This document shows positions 33,944 through 37,327 of a DNA stretch of 37,327 bases, piece by piece. Under the pieces are notes generated by a model. It saw nothing but the letters and a program-made list of their open reading frames with translations, made no database searches and had not been told where the DNA came from. A program made the position numbers and the translations under genes. Each line of letters opens with the position of its first letter. Position 1 is the first letter of the stretch. This DNA comes from Phormidium tenue FACHB-886 (lineage in GTDB: Bacteria > Cyanobacteriota > Cyanobacteriia > Elainellales > Elainellaceae): assembly GCF_014764505.1 (NCBI RefSeq), contig NZ_JACXWX010000046.1:1-37327 (forward strand), written 5' to 3'.

Positions 33944-34969
33944 ATGAAAAAAGTAACAGTCATCATCCCGGTTTACGGTGTTGAGCGGTACATTGCTGCA
34001 ACCGTGCAATCGGTTCTTGCACAGACTTACGAAAATTTTGAGCTATTGATCGTAGACGATGGCTCGCCCGATCGAAGTATAGAGATTTGTCGGCAGTTCA
34101 CTGATCCTAGAATCAGAATTTTGCAGCAGCCGAATGGAGGACCTGCGGCTGCCCGCAACTTAGGAATCCGGGAAGCAACGGGAGAGTACATTGCACTTCT
34201 AGATGGCGATGATTTGTGGCTGCCTAAAAAGCTGGAAACGCACGTTGCCCACCTAGAAAGCTCACCTCAAGCGGGTGTAAGTTTTTGCCGCTCGGCTTTG
34301 ATTGATGAAGAAGGCGAATCGCTTGGCATCTATCAAGTGATTACTAAGCTAAACGACGTTACTCCACTAGATTTACTTTGCCGTACTCCGATCGGAAATG
34401 GCTCAGTCCCCGTAATTCGTCGAGAGGTGCTAGACGCAATTCAATACGTTGATGACACAACCGGCGAAATCTGCTACTTCAACCCCGATCGGCAGCTGCA
34501 CCCGTCTGAAGATGTGGAGTGCTGGATGCGAATTGCACTGAAAACGGACTGGCAAATTACTGGCATTCCAGACGCCCTAACGCTATATCGTGTCAACTCT
34601 AGAGGCTTCTCTGCAAACCTTTGGAAGAAGCTGCAGTCTTGGGAGAAAATGCTGCTGGAGGTCAGATCCTATGGGACTGAGCAGGACTACCAACGTCATA
34701 ATGCGCCTGCCATGTCTTATCAGTTCCGTCATCTAGCCCGTCGAGCTGTGACGCTACGAGATGGAACGATCGCCGTCCAGCTCATTCATCGCTCTCTGCT
34801 TACCTATCCACGAATCCTGACAGAAGAATCTATGCGGACGCTGCAAACGTTGGCTGCAGCTTATTTAGTGCGGCTTCTGCCCCGCAAGTTTTACCAGCAG
34901 TTTGAAACAGCTGCCATGCAATTTATGGGCACAAAGCAACGGCAGTATATGTCTAAACGCACGGTTTAA
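33944..34969 (+). CDS. Family 2 glycosyltransferase
   Basis: GT-A fold glycosyltransferase, 341 aa, that moves a sugar from a nucleotide donor to an acceptor, probably in exopolysaccharide or lipopolysaccharide synthesis. VTVIIPVYGVERYI at the N-terminus and VDDGSPDRS bind the nucleotide. GGPAAARNLGI precedes the metal-binding LLDGDDLW (D87-D90 region). The acceptor-site acidic residues probably lie in PSEDVECWMRI. No membrane segments. Start is ATG 33944 with GAAAAGG just upstream. It stands apart from any polysaccharide cluster in this window. Donor and acceptor are unknown. Confidence 0.93.
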   Translation: MKKVTVIIPVYGVERYIAATVQSVLAQTYENFELLIVDDGSPDRSIEICRQFTDPRIRILQQPNGGPAAARNLGIREATGEYIALLDGDDLWLPKKLETHVAHLESSPQAGVSFCRSALIDEEGESLGIYQVITKLNDVTPLDLLCRTPIGNGSVPVIRREVLDAIQYVDDTTGEICYFNPDRQLHPSEDVECWMRIALKTDWQITGIPDALTLYRVNSRGFSANLWKKLQSWEKMLLEVRSYGTEQDYQRHNAPAMSYQFRHLARRAVTLRDGTIAVQLIHRSLLTYPRILTEESMRTLQTLAAAYLVRLLPRKFYQQFETAAMQFMGTKQRQYMSKRTV

Positions 34970-35029
34970 AGAGACGATAGTTTTGTGGAACGAAGTGTTC
35001 CAATTAAACTATTCACTAGTAAAGTCGCC

Positions 35030-35290
35030 ATGGATTGCAGAATAGGGTGTGGGGCTTGTTGCATTGCACCCTCAATCTCATCGCCCATCCCCGGCATGCC
35101 CAACGGTAAACCTGCAGGAGTACGCTGTATACAGCTGTCAGCAGACAATCGCTGTAGCCTGTTTGGACTGCCCAATCGTCCTAGCGTTTGCCAGACGCTT
35201 CGTCCTGTCGAAGAAATGTGTGGCGGTAGTGATGCCGAAGCTTTAATGTGGCTTATGGCGCTAGAACAGGCAACAGCTCCTGCTAATTAG
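35030..35290 (+). CDS. YkgJ-family cysteine-cluster protein
   Basis: Small protein of 86 aa with the cysteine pattern of the zinc/iron-chelating YkgJ family (CxxCxxCC type): C3, C7, C10 and C11 in [11 protein letters not shown], then C33, C42 and C54 (RPSVC). [20 protein letters not shown] is very typical of bacterial members. The metal and function are not known with certainty. ATG 35030 fits the family start; a GTG 15 codons upstream (34985) is the alternative. It follows the glycosyltransferase by 60 bases on the same strand and converges with nadC. Confidence 0.88.
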   Translation: MDCRIGCGACCIAPSISSPIPGMPNGKPAGVRCIQLSADNRCSLFGLPNRPSVCQTLRPVEEMCGGSDAEALMWLMALEQATAPAN

Positions 35291-35319
35291 CTCTGTTGCC
35301 TGTTAAACTCATTGCAACC

Positions 35320-36186
35320 TTATTGCAGTATCCGCATACTCACATCCAGCCAGGTCGATCGCGTGATTGGCGCACTACTAGAAATAAAGTCTACGCCAGT
35401 CTCTGCCACAGAGCGAATGGTTTCCAGTGTGATGTTGCCAGATGCCTCAATTTTGATGCGTCCACTAACCGATCGAATCTGCTGCACTGCTTGCTGAATC
35501 AGCACCAGCGGCATATTATCTAGCATGATAATATCTGCTCCATGCTCTAACGCCTCAGCAACCATCTCTAACGATTCTGTTTCCACTTCGATTGTCAGCG
35601 GATAAGGAATTCGCTTGCGAATTTGGGCGATCGCTTGGGCAATCCCTCCAGCCGCCGCAATGTGATTATCTTTAATCATGACGCCATCGTCCAGCCCCAT
35701 TCGATGGTTGATGGCTCCACCCACCTGTGTCGCGTATTTCTCCAAAATTCGCAGTCCTGGCGTGGTTTTGCGGGTGTCTACGAGCTGTGCCGGTAGGTCT
35801 GCAATTGCCTCTGCATATTTGTGGGTTGCTGTAGCGATGCCACTCAGCCGCATTGCTAGATTCAGTGCTACCCGTTCGCCAGTTAGCAGAGATGCTAAAG
35901 ATCCTTGAATCTGAGCAATTTCCTGCCCTCGATCGCACCACTGCCCTTCTGCTACCATCGGCACAAGCTGGGACTGTGGATCAAGCAATTGAAATACCCG
36001 TGCAGCGATCGGCAAACCAGCAATCACGCCTGCTTCTTTGACCAACCAGCGCGCATATCCCAGCTGGGTGCTGACAGTTAGAGATTGCGTCGTGTGATCG
36101 CCTCGCCCAACATCTTCGATCAACCAATTCTGTAGAAGACGATCCAGGATGAGAAAAGGCGGCAATCCGGCAGGAGTAGGGGTCAT
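35320..36186 (-). CDS. nadC: Nicotinate-nucleotide pyrophosphorylase (quinolinate phosphoribosyltransferase)
   Basis: Converts quinolinate plus PRPP to nicotinate mononucleotide, CO2 and PPi in de novo NAD synthesis; 288 aa, normal length. Markers: EDVGRGDHTT near the N-terminus, RLSGIATATHKY, DTRKTTPGLRILEKYA, HRMGLDDGVMIKDNHI, the IEVETESLEMV substrate segment, and a C-terminal DFISSSAPITRS. Start is ATG 36184-36186. nadA and nadB are not in the window. Upstream, 40 bases separate it from a small minus-strand gene that may be co-transcribed. Confidence 0.96.
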   Translation of the reverse strand: MTPTPAGLPPFLILDRLLQNWLIEDVGRGDHTTQSLTVSTQLGYARWLVKEAGVIAGLPIAARVFQLLDPQSQLVPMVAEGQWCDRGQEIAQIQGSLASLLTGERVALNLAMRLSGIATATHKYAEAIADLPAQLVDTRKTTPGLRILEKYATQVGGAINHRMGLDDGVMIKDNHIAAAGGIAQAIAQIRKRIPYPLTIEVETESLEMVAEALEHGADIIMLDNMPLVLIQQAVQQIRSVSGRIKIEASGNITLETIRSVAETGVDFISSSAPITRSTWLDVSMRILQ

Positions 36187-36226
36187 GTTTGCAGATGTTC
36201 CTTGGAGGCAACGCTGCCTGCGCCAA

Positions 36227-36451
36227 TCAAATTTCTTGGGGAACTTGAGATTTGGCTTTATACGTTGCTAGATACTGAGACAAAATTCTGGTCGCTTCTG
36301 CTTCGGACGGCAGCCGATACCTGACCATATAAAGAAAAGGCTTCACGCGCACTTCATTCTTCGATGCAGGCTCCCAAATACTTAAAATGACCCCGCCCTC
36401 AAGGGCGGTGATATTGTACTTGAGCAGATGAGGATGACTAGGCGACTGCAT
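36227..36451 (-). CDS. Small hypothetical protein, 74 aa
   Basis: Compact soluble protein with no recognised family. It has an N-terminal HLLKYNITALEGGVILSIW, a middle VRVKPFLYMVRYRLPS, and a helical end EAEATRILSQYLATYK. ATG 36449-36451 is the first good start. The frame continues upstream to a TTG at 36580, but that part looks non-coding. The start lies in a 16-bp tandem duplication (36443-36474), whose second copy carries another ATG out of frame. It precedes nadC by 40 bases on the same strand. Confidence 0.6.
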   Translation of the reverse strand: MQSPSHPHLLKYNITALEGGVILSIWEPASKNEVRVKPFLYMVRYRLPSEAEATRILSQYLATYKAKSQVPQEI

Positions 36452-36474
36452 AGCGGGGCGACTGCATAACGGGG
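36443..36474. repeat. 16-bp tandem duplication over the start of the 74-aa gene
   Basis: Two consecutive copies of CGACTGCATAGCGGGG (36443-36458, 36459-36474) differing at one base. Each contains CAT, an ATG on the minus strand; only the one at 36449-36451 is in frame with the 74-aa protein. Confidence 0.95.
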
Positions 36475-36563
36475 CGATCGCGACGATTAGATGGGTGAAG
36501 CCTCCTAGAAACCGGCTAGGCAAGTAGAACTCACCCGCGCCACGAGAAGAATGTAGGCGATGA

Positions 36564-36659
36564 TTAACCGCCTGCGGCAAACAGCGCCATCACTAAGATA
36601 GACAGCAGCAAACCGGGGGTGAGCATGAGGATTAGGGTAACGAGTTCATGCGATTCCAT
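36564..36659 (-). CDS. 31-residue single-helix membrane microprotein
   Basis: A minus-strand ORF of 32 codons, ATG 36657-36659 to TAA 36564-36566. The product starts MESHELVTLILMLTPGLLLS and ends VMALFAAGG: a short polar N-terminus, then one membrane helix of about 25 residues. AGAGG lies 7 bases before the ATG, an ideal Shine-Dalgarno. Size and layout resemble small subunits of photosystem, cytochrome b6f or NDH complexes, but it does not match any (PsbM, PsbN, PetL, PetN, PsaM, Psb30) that I can recall. The psbA gene starts 580 bases away on the other strand. Function unknown. Confidence 0.7.
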   Translation of the reverse strand: MESHELVTLILMLTPGLLLSILVMALFAAGG

Positions 36660-36861
36660 CTTTAAGCCTCTTGAATGATTACCTCTCTAGAGAATAGCGA
36701 TCGCTTTGGCAATCCAGAAGGAACTTCCAGAATACCTTTAGAAGTTTTCCTTGTGAAGAATGGTCAGAGGGTCTAGTTTCGAGCTGCATTAACCGATCGA
36801 CCACTTCAAAATCTGTCACAAGATGAAGCAACTCCTCAGTGAAAAGCTAGATGATATGGAA

Positions 36862-36935
36862 GTGTGAGGAGTACAGATCGAAACAAGAAGCCCCTGGAGT
36901 CGAAACATGGACAGACGCCCGGGGGCTTTTTAATG
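36862..36935 (+). ncRNA. Candidate small RNA with CGAAACA motifs and intrinsic terminator (Yfr2-like?)
   Basis: No ORF crosses here, yet a strong terminator-like hairpin is present. Its 10-bp stem (36888-36897 with 36919-36928, one G-U pair) is followed by TTTTT (to 36931). CGAAACA occurs twice, at 36880-36886 and 36901-36907; the second lies in the hairpin loop. Cyanobacterial Yfr2-type sRNAs are, as I remember, 60-100 nt long, terminator-ended and marked by a similar unpaired AAACA-type motif, so this may be a member. The 5' end is a guess based on a possible -10 near TAGATGATAT (36848-36857). Confidence 0.45.
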
Positions 36936-37003
36936 TCTAAACGCGTAGAATTCACGCTGCGACCCCACTATACACAGTCGCACAAAATTTTATGCCTTCC
37001 CAC

Positions 37004-37087
37004 AAAACTTACGGATACCCGGAAATGAGTGGGTAATGCTTACTCATTTCTAAAATCCATAGCTTATGAAGGACATACGTAAGTTTT
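37004..37087. repeat. Nested inverted repeats upstream of psbA
   Basis: The outer arms AAAACTTACG (37004-37013) and CGTAAGTTTT (37078-37087) are exact complements. Inside them GAAATGAGT (37022-37030) and ACTCATTTC (37042-37050) form a second perfect pair. They lie 65 bases upstream of the probable psbA -35 box and may be a transcription-factor binding region. Confidence 0.8.
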
Positions 37088-37152
37088 GACTTAAGCTGAA
37101 ATCTCATAAGTTATCTTTATGAATTTAATTAAAAAATTTATTCTAAAGCTTC

Positions 37153-37181
37153 TTTACAAGACTTAACATTTCTATTACATT
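37153..37181 (+). promoter_or_regulatory. Probable psbA promoter
   Basis: TTTACA (37153-37158), 17 bases, then TACATT (37176-37181). Elements and spacing fit a sigma-70-type promoter. The predicted start near 37188 would give a leader of about 50 bases, as known for cyanobacterial psbA. Confidence 0.6.
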
Positions 37182-37238
37182 AGTTAGCATACATAACTTG
37201 CTCACTGTTCACATACACATCAAGCACTCATCATTGAT

Positions 37239-37327
37239 ATGACAACAACACTACAGCAGCGCGAAAGCGCCAACCTGTGGGAGCGGTTCTGCAGCTGGAT
37301 CACCAGCACTGACAACCGCCTGTACAT
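37239..37327 (+). CDS. psbA: Photosystem II D1 protein (partial, N-terminus only)
   Basis: The first 29 codons of psbA run off the window edge. The product begins [20 protein letters not shown] and continues ITSTDNRLY, the standard N-terminus of cyanobacterial D1, the photosystem II reaction-centre core subunit that carries most of the Mn-cluster and QB ligands. Those ligands lie beyond the window. Residues typical of D1:1 or D1:2 isoforms are also outside, so the paralogue cannot be assigned. Start is ATG 37239 with no strong Shine-Dalgarno, which is common for psbA. Light-dependent regulation is expected for the family. Confidence 0.97.
   Translation, partial: MTTTLQQRESANLWERFCSWITSTDNRLY

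Larger units (their letters stand above)
36660..37238. other. Regulatory region between the microprotein and psbA
   Basis: No protein gene is seen in these 580 bases. They hold the candidate sRNA (36862-36935), the nested inverted repeats (37004-37087) and the psbA promoter (37153-37181), listed separately, as well as the microprotein promoter. Confidence 0.7.

Noticed and set aside
36861-36871. ACTCCTCACAC on the minus strand, the core motif of the sRNA Yfr1
   Set aside because: The 11-base motif is present but lacks the flanking 5' hairpin and the following terminator on that strand. It lies opposite the plus-strand sRNA candidate, so it is probably coincidence.

Overview
The window is chromosomal DNA from a cyanobacterium. 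It ends inside the start of psbA (photosystem II D1). It is rich in the HIP1 octamer GCGATCGC (for example 608-615, 10265-10272, 24493-24500). Several proteins are of cyanobacterial types: a large phosphoenolpyruvate carboxylase, a zinc-ribbon/kinase/WD40 fusion, and an NPNG-type secreted haemagglutinin-like protein. I cannot name the species. Most genes are housekeeping genes, singly or in pairs, on both strands.

Layout. 1-1055: the truncated end of an IS5/IS903-like element, one hypothetical gene and a decayed stretch with a cupin remnant. 1056-4547 (minus): glyA and a Ser/Thr kinase with WD40 repeats. 4752-6373 (plus): a translationally coupled alpha/beta hydrolase and an ATP-grasp-like protein, meeting the convergent rsmG and ABC ATPase genes (6377-7908). 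8127-8888: a small membrane protein and a GNAT acetyltransferase. 8889-9496: a gene remnant and a very long hairpin. 9497-13741: a 1.4-kresidue TPS-type secreted adhesin, then a small membrane protein. 14396-15571: a Deg/Hho protease. 15721-18153 (minus): a frameshifted small gene, an M20 amidohydrolase and bioD. 18385-18458: tRNA-Pro(UGG). 18689-19072: a small secreted protein. 19329-21185: a divergent anti-sigma-type HATPase and REC-PP2C phosphatase pair. 21340-23472: a PstS-like/TM/DUF4912 fusion. 23509-28500: a rhomboid protease, hisC and ppc. 28873-32015: a serine-recombinase homologue without recognisable catalytic residues, convergent with argS. 32332-36186: a C39-like peptidase, a GT2 glycosyltransferase, a cysteine-cluster protein and nadC. 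36227-37327: two very small genes, a candidate sRNA, and the psbA promoter and start.

The genes do not form one pathway. Three parts look like small functional units. The HATPase/PP2C pair resembles a partner-switching module, although no STAS partner is visible. The PstS-like/TM/DUF4912 protein next to it is built like a transmembrane ligand sensor. The recombinase homologue has a perfect 16-bp inverted repeat 37 bp upstream of its start.

The least obvious content is non-coding or very small. There are several long perfect hairpins between genes (29 bp at 33213-33275, 22 bp at 9254-9304). Three tandem-repeat tracts lie within 1.7 kb of coding sequence (5625-7240). A 31-residue membrane microprotein with a good Shine-Dalgarno lies at 36564-36659. 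A terminator-ended sRNA candidate with two CGAAACA motifs lies upstream of psbA. All family assignments come from motif recognition by eye; no search was run.
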